Shown here in pieces: positions 10,822 to 23,300 of a stretch of DNA of 64,000 bases. Source of the stretch: Favolaschia claudopus (taxonomy: Eukaryota; Basidiomycota; Agaricomycetes; Agaricales; Mycenaceae); NCBI GenBank assembly GCA_037176885.1, contig JAWWNJ010000229.1:1-64000 (forward strand), given 5' to 3'. Positions within the stretch are counted from its first letter, which is position 1. Each line of letters opens with the position of its first letter. The translations under genes were made by a program, and so were the position numbers. The notes under the pieces are model-generated. The model did no database searches and was not told the origin of the DNA. It saw only the letters and a program-made list of their open reading frames with translations.

Positions 10822-11701
10822 ATGCCGGTTCCCGCCTTACAGAGAAGGGGGAGCTTGGGAAACTCCGTGAAGCTTCAGCAGGATTCTGCTTCTGGATCGG
10901 TCGTTGAGTTCGATGTCGCAGGCGGCATTTTTTGAGGCACTCAGAACTTGAATTTTGGAAATTCCGTGCCAACATCAATTTGAGCATTTCTGTCGATGTT
11001 TCTTAGTATGCTAAGTTGCGAGTGGTCCGTACACTACATTGAACTTCGCATTTCAATTTTCTTTTGGTTGTGCACCTTCGAACTTGGTTGTGCCGTGAGA
11101 GATCACAAGGATAAACCTTCTCGCTTTGAGGCTTGAACAATTGAAATGCAGCGGGATAGCAGAGTTGTCGTCTGGGTATTAGCATGACTAAAGGTGTCAG
11201 GATATGAATTTGTTGCTTCGCATCATTCCGACTTCGGACATTTCTTATCCATTGATACCTATCTACATTTATATACTTCTCGTAGTTGAGTACAGTCTAA
11301 ATTTTAAAATCAATCATTCTTACTCTTTACCCTCATCTCTGAGACTCTTGTGCCCCTCCGTGTGCTCCTGCACCTGCACTCCAGCAGCTCTTGTTCTGAT
11401 AGAGCTCTACTGGCTTTCAGCCACCTCGGTTTATATTCTGATAAAAGGTAATTTTCCTTCGCTTGCCACTACTTATAAGCTCGGAAATTTACGACTTTAA
11501 AAGAGATCCGGGGCCTCCACAAATTGATTTATGAATTAATGGAGACTCCACAAACTGCGCTGGCATATAGAGATTTACTGCTATTGATGTTCACCAGAGC
11601 CGTTCAAACTGAGTACATGTACCAGATTGCGATGAAAATTCGATGAGTAGACTGTGAGTATTAGCGCAAGCTCCCCCTTTCTGTAAGCCGGACACCGGCA
11701 T
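10822..11701. mobile_element. TIR element without transposase, TA-flanked
   Basis: An 880-bp segment with imperfect TIRs of about 35 bp (left ATGCCGGTTCCCGCCTTACA, right complement ATGCCGGTGTCCGGCTTACA), both continuing into AAGGGGGAGCTTG. TA lies outside both ends (10820-10821 and 11702-11703). No long ORF with transposase motifs. Confidence 0.6.
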
Positions 11702-11873
11702 TACAAAACATGGTTTTTCTCAATTTCTCGGGAGGAACCTGACTGACCTGATCATGCCTGACAGGACCTGATAAGTCTTACCCTCGAGCCTGACCAGGTC
11801 CTGATAAGGTCCGTCAGCCCGTCAGGTCCTTATAAGGTATATTCGGTTTTTCCGACATTTGTATTCTGTAATA

Positions 11874-12757
11874 CTCGGTGTCCACAAAAGTAACCGGAAA
11901 TGCCGATATTTCGACGCGATCACGTGAGTTTCCCACGGTTTCTGCACCTGGCTGCATACCTTTCAATGTGAGTAGATCATTCCCTAAGTTTCTTGGAGAT
12001 CTTCTCTTTTTACATCACTCTAGAGCTAGTTGAATTCATGATGTTATTGTTTGGCAATGCCAAGTTGTCAACGTTGTGCAAGAAATTGGTTGCTGTTTGC
12101 TCAAATAAGCATGGTTGACCATTTTTGCACAATGCATGCTACATTAGCGCTCTATTGGTATCTTTCAAGCCCTTTGAACCATTCCAAATGATGCACTATT
12201 GGACCAGAATTGTGGAAACCAGAATTTTCAACCTTTTGCTTAAATTTCAGTTTTGCACTCACATTTATCCAAGTTTGAAGACAGCAGCAATAGCAATAGG
12301 CCTCTTAAACACAGTCAGTGTTCATTATTAGGTGGAACAACACCAGAACTGATTGAATTGTTGCTTAAAACACCCCAAATAACTGTCTGACGATCGGTTG
12401 AAAGTGACAGACTGAGACAGTCAAAATAAACGCTACAGATATCAACTGTACACAGTTTCTTTTCAACATTGAGTGTTCGTGCCCACAAAAGGACACCATG
12501 CTGAAGAGTCTTGCAAAATCAAAACCATAATTTTCCTCCCAGAACAAGCTGTGTTGCACTGACTTTGTTGATCACCATCAAAATACAGCTGATAGATCTG
12601 TCCCTCTACAACGGTCTCTCCTGAGCAGCTTTACACATGATATGTATGATATGTGACCAAAATAAAGCAAGGATTACACCTATCTAGTTTGCTTCCGAAA
12701 ATACTACAAATTTGGCAAGCAATAAGCGAATTTCCGGTTACTTTTGTGGACACCGAG
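11874..12757. mobile_element. TIR element without transposase, TA-flanked
   Basis: An 884-bp segment whose first 28 bases (CTCGGTGTCCACAAAAGTAA then CCGGAAAT) match the complement of its last 28 exactly. TA flanks both ends (11872-11873, 12758-12759). Internal ORFs are under 70 codons with no DDE motif. It is probably a deletion derivative of a Tc1/mariner-like element. Confidence 0.8.
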
Positions 12758-14589
12758 TATGCTTAGGTATAAATTCCTGCCAATGGCTTAAAGCCTTGAA
12801 AACAATAGACCAAGGTTGCAAATGATGGGAATTTACATAAAAGGAGAGCAGGATCTTGCCGCAACTGTACATTGCTCTCCTGCTGGTCTCAACATACACA
12901 CTACAGCTGTTAACAATTTTTTCCAAAGCCGCCCCACTTCGCCGGAAAACGCGATTGGCACACTTCAAAAAAATTGTCACCCTCATGTCACGCCCTTTTA
13001 TGTCTTTCCTCCCTTCTTGAACTCTTGCAGTGGCGGCAAAAAATACTTGCTGTGAGTTTGTCGCGAGTTTCCGGCCCCTCAGTGCATTCAATCGGCCAAA
13101 ATAAAATTCACAGTCACTATAGGGATACTCCTCCTTCTGATAGACCACTCAGATCCACAGCAAAAGCTTTTGATTGTATGGTAATAAAATCATCTTCCAA
13201 AATCGGAAAATTCGGATCAGCAGATTTTACTATTGATCAAAATCTCTGAAAGTGCTTGAAAATTGGACACAGCTCGCACTTTAGTTGAATCAAATTGACC
13301 CACTTTTGAGCTCGCAATGGCCAATTGAAGTCGGCCATTTTACCATTTTTGCTCAATTTTTGGAAGACCAAACCCACGCCGCGAACTGTGACTGTCACGC
13401 CGTCACATTCGCGAACTCAATTTCCCTCTACTTACCCCGAGCCCGCCTTTTTTTTGCTGGAATTGCCCTCCCACTGGCGCACTTGCATACCAGTGGTGTT
13501 TTCCCTCAATTTTTCCACTGCTTCCGGTCGGTCAACGCAAAAATTGGCATCCCCGCCGACATTTGCGGCCTTACTCCTGGTTCCGTCCAAGCCCTCACTC
13601 ATCGCATGCACACTATGGCCATAGCGGTATGTTTACGTCCACCGTAACACCACGGCAACCTCCACTGATAAACTCACGTTCAGCCCCGTACCCCCACCGG
13701 ACGGGATCTCATACCCGCCACCTCGGAGGCGTTCTACCGCTTCCCCAATCGCCTTGTGCGGCGTGCTCTTGAAGATGCGATGGCGAGTAATGACCACGTT
13801 GTCAGTTCTCTTAATGTTATGGATACTGTGTCTGACACTGTACCCTACATAGACTCGCGTCCGAAACAATGTCCGTCAAGCCAACTATGGAGGACGTCGT
13901 GGCCGAGGCCCTGAACACGCCCGTCTCGTTCACGATCAAATTGTTCGCGACCTCATCGGACAGCTCCAGCGCGCCGAGCATGTCCTGCAAGGCTTCCTCG
14001 ATGATCACCATCGCTACTACCCTCGCCACCGCTGAATATCTTACCCTTACCTCGACCACCATTGACCCCATACACCTACCTTTTAACTGCTGGTCTAGTA
14101 TGTCTCTTTTCTTGTAAAGCGAAGCCTGGTCCGTCCGTTACTTAAATGGTACACACTTATCCCCCAAAAAAACCACAAAAATAGTAGGCTGTACGATACG
14201 AGAAGTCCGCTTAGTGTACCGAGCAAATTGTACTATTATATTGTCAATCGAGGGATTTCCCTCACAACAAACTTGCCCGTAACAACTTCCGTTCTTCGGC
14301 CTCTTCGTTTTATGAGACGGCGGTCTTAAAGCGCACCCAATCCTACATGAACATTGATAGACCTGCTAGGCGTCCGGGCGTGGAAGGCGAGGCAGGGCTG
14401 GGTGTGCGAGCGGGCACAAAGCTGCTCGTGTGCTGGGGCCTGAGTCCACTGCTACGACGGAGGCAGGGAGCGAGAGAGATGGAGGCGGAAGGCAAGAGTG
14501 ATCTATAGAAACAGATACAAACACAGGTCGTAACTACAACTACAAATAAATGTGATACGTAGCCAGCGAGGGGCGAGGCTCAACATCCC
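12758..14589. other. no gene recognised
   Basis: Overlapping open frames on both strands (e.g. 12738-13148 minus, 13285-13647 plus) but no recognised domain. A CAGTGGCGGCAAAA word at about 13029 resembles the end of a TA-type element, but no partner end was found. The 3' part leads into the LINE. Confidence 0.35.
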
Positions 14590-17500
14590 CTCCCAACTGA
14601 AAATGTGACCGTCCTCGGTCACTGGACGACTACAGCAGCAGGAATCAACTCGAATCTCGGAGCTCGGCCATACGACACTCGAGAGCTGAAAGGCGCAACG
14701 GATCGGGGTGAAGATGCAGCAGAGCAAGCTCGCGGAAGACATCTTCGAGAGGATCAGGCGGTGTCATGCGAAAGGCAGCAAAATTGTGCTGTTTCCAATA
14801 CAACTGGATCCTCCGAAGGTTCGCCTACATCAGTCGAGGCGACTATGGAGGTTGAGCAATCGGAAGAATCTACCTCAAGTGCTATTGCAAACGGCACGAA
14901 ACGAAAATTTGCCTCATTTGCCGACGACAACGACGGCATTGGAACTGATTTGTCATTTTCGAGGCCTCGTTGCGCCGACAAATTGAATACAACATCCCAG
15001 CCACAGTTTTCCGCGACAACCAAATCCCTCCCACATCCCAATACGACCGAGAATATTACAGATGGCTGGGAGTACGTTAACTCTGAAATCAGGAGAAGGA
15101 ACGAGAAAATTGACTTACCCTCAACAACAAAATCGGTGCGTTCCAGTTTGGTCATCGGGTCCCTCAACATCGCGGGAAGAGAAACCTCAGCCCCCATGCA
15201 CAGTACACACCATAAGTTTCAATACTTGAAGCAAATGATGGACGAACAACGGCTCGGGATAAGTACTAGCCATGCAAGAAACACATCTCGATGATGCCGG
15301 CGCTGCGCAATTTCATCAGATATATAATCGTTGGTTTAAACTGTTTCATTCAGCTCACCCCGTGAATCCCAACTCAACAGCAGGCGTTGCAATACTACTG
15401 AACAAAAAAATTCGTAGATTTCCACAATACACGGGTATACGAGCTGGTGCCTGGTCGAGCATTAATGGTCGCTATTCCCTGGCACAAGGGGAAAACACTC
15501 ACCATCCTAAACATTTACGCGCCAAATACTCCGCAAGAACGAGATCAACTCTGGAAAGACCTGTTGTCAAAATGGCATGAAGACAAACGACTCCCTTTAC
15601 CGAACATCACATTGGGAGATTGGAATTTCGTCGAAGATGGAAGAGACCGATTATCCGGCACGATGCTACCCATTCCTCTTAGTTTTGATCGATTGAAATC
15701 TCTCCTGCAAATGGAAGACGGCTGGAGGAATACATTCCCGGACGTCAGAGAATATACATGTGCCCAGTGCAGAAAGAACCCTATGAACGGAAGATTGGAC
15801 CGTATATACGTACAACACTCTTTCTTTGACTCTTGTCGCCAATGGAACATCGAAAAAACCGCTATTAAATCAGACCATTCAATTGTGACAGTCCAGGCTG
15901 TATGTCGAACTGCCGAGAAACCTGGGAAAGGCCGATTCAGCCTTCCACTATACCTCATGAAAACGCGCACCTTTACTACTGAAGTTGATCGGTTGGGGTT
16001 TGCATTGAAGGCTGAATCTGATTGCTTGAAAAGTGGACCGCGAAAATCCGATAAAAACCTACAAACATTGTGGGCAAATTTCAAACGAGACATTTTGTCG
16101 CATGGGAAGACCTGCTCGTCGATTGACGATGATGAGCTCAAAGACCTTAGAACCTGGAGAGCCCGACTCCATTTGATCATTCACGATACGGAGATTCCTG
16201 TACAGGATCGGAATGTAGCGGCGTACTTGCTTGAAAAGAAAATAAATGATTGTCTTACCGAAAGAGCTCAACGTAAAAAAGACATCTCCCACGCAAGATA
16301 CGATGTTGAAAGAGAGACCCTTCACAGCTCGTTCTGGACGAAATCAGCCTCGGGTTACAACTTGAAAGAAACCATTCACGAATTCATTAAACCGGATCAT
16401 ACATCCTCTGCCCGATACGAAACCCGACGGAAGGCAATGGCGGAAATTGCAGGGGAATACCACAACAGAATTCAAACCAAGGACTTGCCGGATCCATACG
16501 CCAAGATGTTAGCAACCTCGATGGTTCTCGAGCAATGTAATGCACACCTTCGCAGCGACCAATATGATTCAATGGACACCGGCTTACGCACCCATGAAAT
16601 TAGAGCCGCCTTGACGATCTCAAAGTCGGGTTCTGCACCGGGAATTGACGGAATTCCCTATGAGTTCTACAAATGGCTAGAGATTCAGCACAAACAAAGG
16701 ATCGCCAAGCACGAAGATTCTTGGAATGTGATGGAAATACTGGAGACCCTTTTCAATGACATTGAAACCTATGGGATTGCACCGGGAACTGACTTCAACA
16801 CAGAGTGGATGTGCCCGATATATAAAAAGGGAGAGCGCGCTGATATTGCAAATTACCGCCCTGTAACCCTGTTGAACACGGATTACAAACTGCTAACAAA
16901 AGCGCACTCACTGAGATTGACCGACATTGCCCCCGATCTTATACACTTCGATCAAGCTGGGTTCATGAAAGGACGTAAGATTGAGGATCAAGTAAAGCAG
17001 GTTAAATACTTACTAAACTATGCCGACGCTGTTGAGGAAAATAGAGTCATTGTTGCACTAGACCAGGAAAAAGCTTACGATAGGATTGATCACTCGTATC
17101 TTTTATCAACACTCCGACACATGCGCTTCCCTGATAAATTTTGCCGTCTGATTCAGAACCTGTACACAAACGCCGAAACCTGAGTTATGGTAAATGGGGA
17201 ACTGAGCAAACCCTTCACTGTGATACGCGGAGTCCGCCAGGGCGACCCTATTTCATGCCTCCTGTTCAATTTAGCCATTGAGCCTCTAGCCTGTCTGATA
17301 CGCAAATCTGACTTACACGGTATCCATGTTCCTGGCACGGATCGCAAGCTTCTTGTGTCACTTTTTGCTGATGATACGACGATTTTCCTGTCCGACACTG
17401 ACGACTGGACAGACCTATGGAAGATCCTCGACCTGTGGTGTACTGCATCAACCTCAAAATACAACATGGCTAAAACCGTGATACTGCCGTTTGGCTCGAC

Positions 17501-20046
17501 CGTTTATAGGGAAAGATTTGTGACGACGCGCAAATTGCAAGGCACACGGTACCCGATCCCGAGCGACCTAAAGATAACGGCGGACACCGATTCATGCCGT
17601 TTCCTCGGAGCATGGCTAGGTAACGACATACCTTATCTAACTCCTTGGCCGGAAACGATTGAAAAGATTGCGAGAGATCTTGACCGATGGAATACGACGA
17701 AACCTTCAATCGAGGGGCGTCGACACATCATTAATATGATCATAGGCGGAAGAACACAATACCTTACTCGAGTCCAGGGCATGCCCGCTGACGTTGAAAA
17801 GACCCCGATCCGAATGAGAGATAATTTCCTCTGGGAGGGGAAAAAAGCTCGTGTTGCTCACGAAACCATGTCCCTGCTCATCGAAAACGGTGGGAAGCAA
17901 ATTCTCGACATAGAGTCCAGAAACGAGGCTATTGATCTCTGGAACCTGAAACAATTCCTGCTACAAGACTGTGAACGCGCCAATTGGGCTTGTTTCGCAG
18001 AGCATACCGTATTCCACCGCTGGGATCTCGACCAGACGCAACATAACCGGGGGATGTTATACAGCCTCTTCCTACAGAAGATTCGAGTACCAGAATGGAG
18101 AATAAACCCACTTCCCGATGATATCAAACGCATGATTCGAGCTTCGAGGAGATATAACCTAGAATTCACTGCTCTTTCAATTGCCCGAGAAATCCAACTA
18201 CAAATGCCCATCTGGAACCACTTACAGCTCGACGAATCGAGATTTGCGACGATTCAGAGAAAGAAATCAGTACAATGTTTGAGGCAAAACCACAGAACAA
18301 AGACTGTACAGGATATTATGTCAATTGCCCAACGAAGATCAACCATACTAAGGAGACCACACACCCTGAACCCGTCTGGAATCGGGCGTAAAAATTGTGG
18401 CTGCCCTTACTGCCAGCGAGACCGAAACGAATTCGGCTGCCTGAATCCAGGCGTGTGTATTGAAACAGCCAAGTTATTGTTGGATTGCGTACCCCCTAAA
18501 TGGAATCCTTTGGTACCCGCGCCAGACGATTCGGTGCCAAGAGACGACAATGAGAGTGGAGACGAAGCAATAATGACCTTTGATCCGGATATCTGTTTGA
18601 CAGATAAATCCCACGGGTTCCGCATCTTCGCCACTGAGGACCATCTCAGACGACTGCCAACTAAACGGTACAGTAACCAAAATTCGAATGAAACAATCAC
18701 AATACGAGTGAATGCACGGGTTCTGAACAACGGCCGAATTAACGCGCTGATGAGTGCTGCTGTATCGGTAGAAAAAGATTTATCCGCGACCATTCTCCTC
18801 GATGACTATTTACACTTATCCTTCCTAGACCTCGACGTCGAACCCTCTTTCCATGCTGCTTTACTAGGTGGCCTCCTCTATGCGCTTCAAAATGTGCCTC
18901 ATTCAGTCCCCGCAACAGTTCTATGCCCCGCTGCATACTTGGGATCGGTTTTTGTAACCAACCGTTCTGCCTATGAAAATAACCCCCTCGATCCTAACTT
19001 CCCTATCATCAAGAGTATTATTGCTCACCTGCAAGAAAGATCTGCAACGACTCGTTTCAAAGTTGGAAAATTCAACGGCCTACACATCACTAACTCTTCT
19101 GATTACTTGTCGGTATCTCTTGACACTCAACCCGACTTGATGTTCACTTCTCCTGGTATACTTCTCAACACGGGATCTCAAAGACTATTTACAAAAATGA
19201 TTGTAACACTGAAGAGACATTCTTCGCGCAAGTCAACGATCTCCAATCTCGACCGGACTCGACACTGTGTTAATGACGAGTTCGACTTTTATCCCTCGGA
19301 CAAGACGATATGGAAATCGCTTCGATCTACAGACATCAGCCGACTCACACGCAATTTCTTGTGGAAATGTATGCACGAGACTTTCCATGTCGGCACTTTC
19401 TGGGACAATGTACCAGATCTTCGCCATTTGGCGTACTGCCCAACCTGCGCTGTGCCCGAAACAATGGAGCATATTGCTTTGGAATGTGATGCACCGGGCC
19501 AAAAAAGGATATGGAGCCTATGTGAGAGGATATGGAACCTCCGCTTCAGACAGTGGCCGAAACTACATTGGGGCCTAATCCTCGGATGTGCGCTACCTCG
19601 TTTCCGCTCTACTCGGGGAACCCGCCGATTGCGAGGAAAGGAAAGATTCTTTACTATTTTAGTGTCTATATCAATTCACTTGCTTTGGAAATTAAGAAAC
19701 GAGCGAGTTTTGGAAGGAAAAAGCGTCACCAATATCGAAGTTGAAAACCGGTGGTTATCAGCCATTAACTCAGCCCTGAGACGCGACCAGATCTTGACGA
19801 ACAAAGCTAGGTTTGGTTCACTTAGTAAATCCAAGCAAATGGTGCTTGAGACTTGGAGCGGCGTGCTCCAAAACGAAGACGCGTTGCCGGACGATTGGAC
19901 GCGAAGCAAGGGGGGTTTAGTGGGTATATGGCCCACCACTCGAAGAATCGGAGTAGGTTAAATTGACGGCCAGAGTCCCACACGAAGGCTTGTTACCTGT
20001 GCATAACGGCATTTCCTCCTGGGGGGGGAGAGGGGGGGAATGTATT
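14590..20046 (+). mobile_element. LINE-like non-LTR retrotransposon, plus strand (decayed)
   Basis: Coding order is N-terminal low-complexity region, apurinic-like endonuclease, reverse transcriptase, Cys-rich linker, RNase H-like region and zf-RVT-like domain. No LTRs. The 5' limit is uncertain. The 3' end is placed after a run of G (about 20021-20038) followed by TGTATTATA, but no target duplication or poly(A) tail confirms it. Confidence 0.8.
14605..19961 (+). pseudogene. LINE endonuclease-reverse transcriptase polyprotein, broken
   Basis: Reads in three consecutive open stretches. 14605-15294 carries a Ser/Thr-rich N-terminus and the start of an endonuclease (SLNIAGR at about 15160). 15447-17183 carries the rest of the endonuclease (GDWNFVEDGRD; SDHSIVTV at about 15870) and the start of reverse transcriptase (SGSAPGIDGIPYEFYK; ALDQEKAYDRIDH). 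17187-19961 carries RGVRQGDPISCLLF and FADD (17364-17375), a CxCxxC..C..C cluster near 18400, an RNase H-like stretch and a C-terminal zf-RVT-like region (CPTCAVPETMEHIALEC). Breaks: a frameshift near 15262-15272, consistent with four extra bases; a frameshift in an A-run near 15403; and an in-frame TGA at 17181-17183 between motifs. The element cannot make a full protein as read. Confidence 0.85.
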
Positions 20047-20384
20047 ATACTCGCGCGGTCCACAGTCTGAACTGCGAGTTTACGGAAGACATACATGTAG
20101 TACTGTACGGGTGGTTATCCTCACAGAATTCTACAAGATGTCAACCGAGCACAACGTCTTTCCAGGGGGTCAATCGCGCAACGCAATCAGGGAACTGGCC
20201 GGCCGCTTGTATGGCAGGACTTCTGGCTAAAACCCGTAGGACCTAGGGGGAGTTCTCTCCCACCAGGTATAAATCCCCAGTATCCACCAGTAACCTGACG
20301 CAATTGAACGTCTTTCCCTTTGCCGACGCATGCACACCACTCGCCAAAGCGAGCCCAAGGACTTTAGGGTGGTAAGTTGCGACC
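20047..20384. other. junction between two tail-to-tail LINEs
   Basis: No coding content recognised. About 20230-20384 is probably the 3' untranslated region of the minus-strand LINE; the boundary between the two elements is not sharp. Confidence 0.45.
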
Positions 20385-23300
20385 CTACGCAGTCGACGGT
20401 GGCGGATAAACCAGCAGCATAGGCACTGCGTCGTAAATTTGAAGGGTTTTGAAGGCCAATTTGGCCAGAATCGGTGTGACTTCCCTTTTCGCGAGGACGG
20501 CGCGGTAAAACTTCATTATGTCGGTAAAAGCGTTCTGAAAATCCGGTACGGTCGCGTACAATCCTGTGAGAAATTCCTCCCGAACTTGCATGAGGTCCGG
20601 ATGAGGACAAATGAACATCGCGTGAGCTTCGTCCTCCACGGCGTCGAGGCAAAATCGACATTTGCGCCATTCCCTTGGGACGATATCCTTCCCTCGTTCT
20701 TTCCACCTGCGGCGTTCCACAGCGAGACTGTGACTAGATAGAACAAGGCGCGTGAGGGCCAGTCGATGTTTAGGTGTCTTGACGCGCAGGTAGTGTCGAA
20801 AATCCAACGCCTTTTTAATCAGCTTTCCCGTATCCTTATCCATTTCGAGCCTGCCAACCAAGATGTCCTTTGTTCGTGAAGAGTTCGTGATTTCATGGTC
20901 AATCCACGACTCCATCGAGAGCTTGACCTGGTTCATGGCTTCTTTCACTGCGGCAACCTTCAAAGGACCATTGATATCCAAAGTCACGGGGACGTACAAT
21001 TTTGAAAGGACAATCCGCAAATCATTTATCCAAGAAATGTTCCGCTGACGAGCCAGGTTGATAGATTCTTGCAGCGCGTTCCATGCCGGTCGATCTTCAT
21101 CAAGTTGAATCCAGTAGCACAAATTTTTGAGGGCAAGATAGATGCGGCGGTAACGAATCGGCCAAATCCCCGTTTCGGAAAATAGAACCGCCTTCATTGA
21201 GCGCGAGCCAATTCCGAGCATTCGGCGCAAAAATTTCAGTTAAACCTTCTCAAGTAGCTGCAGACTTTTTGCCTCAATATCTAGACAGACTTCGCACCCG
21301 GCCGTGAGGTATGGGTCCACGCGAGCCATATAGAGTGTTTGCAGATCCCATACTGGCATCGAGCCAACGAAACGATGGAGTCCGAGAATTGTGTTAGCAA
21401 CCTTGGATGCTTTCTTGGCCTTCAAGATGTACTGCTCGCGCCACATGAATTTACAACCCGTTTCAAACCAGATGCCAAGATAGCGCGCTTTCTGCACCTG
21501 TTCAATCGGTTTCCCTCCCATGTGAAAGACGGGATTAATTTTTTGACGGCGTCCGTAAATCTGGCAGAGCGATTTTGGGATTGAGACCTCGCATCCATTG
21601 TTGTCTGCCCAGTGTTGAGAGTCATTGAGATGAAGCTGAAATCCTGGTGGTGACGTTGAAGCCGTCATAACATCGTCGGCATGTTCAACTTGATTTGTGG
21701 ACACGCCATTAAGCAGGATATCGTCAGGATGGACACTCAAGTTAAAATCAGCCATGAAAAGGTTCCACAGGTGCGGAGATCCGGGGTCTCCAGTCAAAAT
21801 TCCCAGGAGAGATTCGAAGTGAGATCCATATTGGCCGTCCAAGCGAACAATGTATCGGATGCGGTCGTAAAGGCACTTCAACCATTCGATCATTGGTCCA
21901 GCAATACCGAGTCTTCCGAGTTTGGTCCATAAAGTCGGACGATCCGTCCCTGGAAAAGCATTCTTAAGATCCAGATACCCAACGTACAAGGGTTTGTCCA
22001 TTGATTCCGCCTTATCGATCATGCATAACGGAACAAAGACACTGTCATTTGTCCGTAGATGTGCCTGAAATCCATTCTGAGAAGGTGGAATTGCACCAAT
22101 GTCTTCCGCCCCTTCGCGAAGACGTCGGTCGATGATCAGTGTCAACATTTTCAACATGCAACATTACAACGCAATCAGACGATAGCCCTTTGGGTCCGTA
22201 GGGTCCTTGTCTTTCTTCAAGATGCCAATGAGTAGGGAGATCAGCCATTGCTTCGGAATTTCTTGATTTTGGAGGCAGAACCGAAAGAATTCGAGCAGTT
22301 TTTCGTTCGGAATTTGGAGGCAGTCTTGGTAAGAGAAACCGTCGACGCCGATAGCCGTGTCAAGTCCATGCTCTGTGATGTGCTTCTTCATCCATTCTAT
22401 CTCGTCCGGACTGATCTCCCGGGTATAGGACTTGCGCGGCGAATTATCAGCCAAGTTTCCCTTCAGCTCCCGGGCCATACGTGCGTTAAAAGCCAGCTGA
22501 TCCGAGTTGAATGTTGCGGGGACCTCCGGCGGATAATTTAAACGATTTCTGAACTCTTCAGAAAGATCTTCCAGCGATACCTTGGCCTTCCTGGGACGAG
22601 GGTCCGTGCGTCTTCGTACAAAATCCCAGAATTCCTTGATATTTTTGCAGGCTAAAAGCTCTGCACGAAGACCTGCTTGCAATTCATGAACCTTAGCGCG
22701 GCCACGGTGACTTTCCGGCTGTGTGTTCTCCGCCGGATCATCGTCCCAATTTTTCCACGGTTTAGGTCGGTCGGGCGAAGTCTCCTCCAAGTCGGTGGTA
22801 ACCTTGCACTTGTCCGAAATCGGCACAGAGCCAGGCAAGTTTGAAGACGGTAACGGGTCCTGTGCAATAGGCTTGAATGAAGTAGCTGATTCCGGTACCT
22901 GAAGCGCCGCCTTAGCAAGTGAATAAGCCTCCTTCTTTAAACCGTTTGAGGATTTGGAATCAATGAACACAAAAGTCGTCGAGCCATGGCGCTTCGCTAG
23001 TAATGCAACAGTGTCTCGAAACAAGTCGCCGTTTGAAGAACCAGGCCAACCAATTGCCATTTTCTTCGCGGCAGCGTAACAAAGCTGGCGAATGATCATT
23101 TTCGAGGTACAGAAGATGACCAGGGTTTTGTCAGAATCTACATTGCGAACCGCCTCATGAATGGCATAAATGCGGCCGCGATCAGCAGTTGGTTTTCCCG
23201 GGCCCGGGACTTTGAAACAAGTATTCGATGGTGATCCCATTCCAAAACAGATTCCAGCCCCAGCCGAATTCGTTCGTATTTTGCCAGGGGCTGCCCCTTC

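Noticed and set aside
13020..13060. CAGTGGCGGCAAAA word as a transposon end
   Set aside because: No inverted partner end or TA-flanked boundary could be paired with it; a similar word near 43645 is also unpaired.
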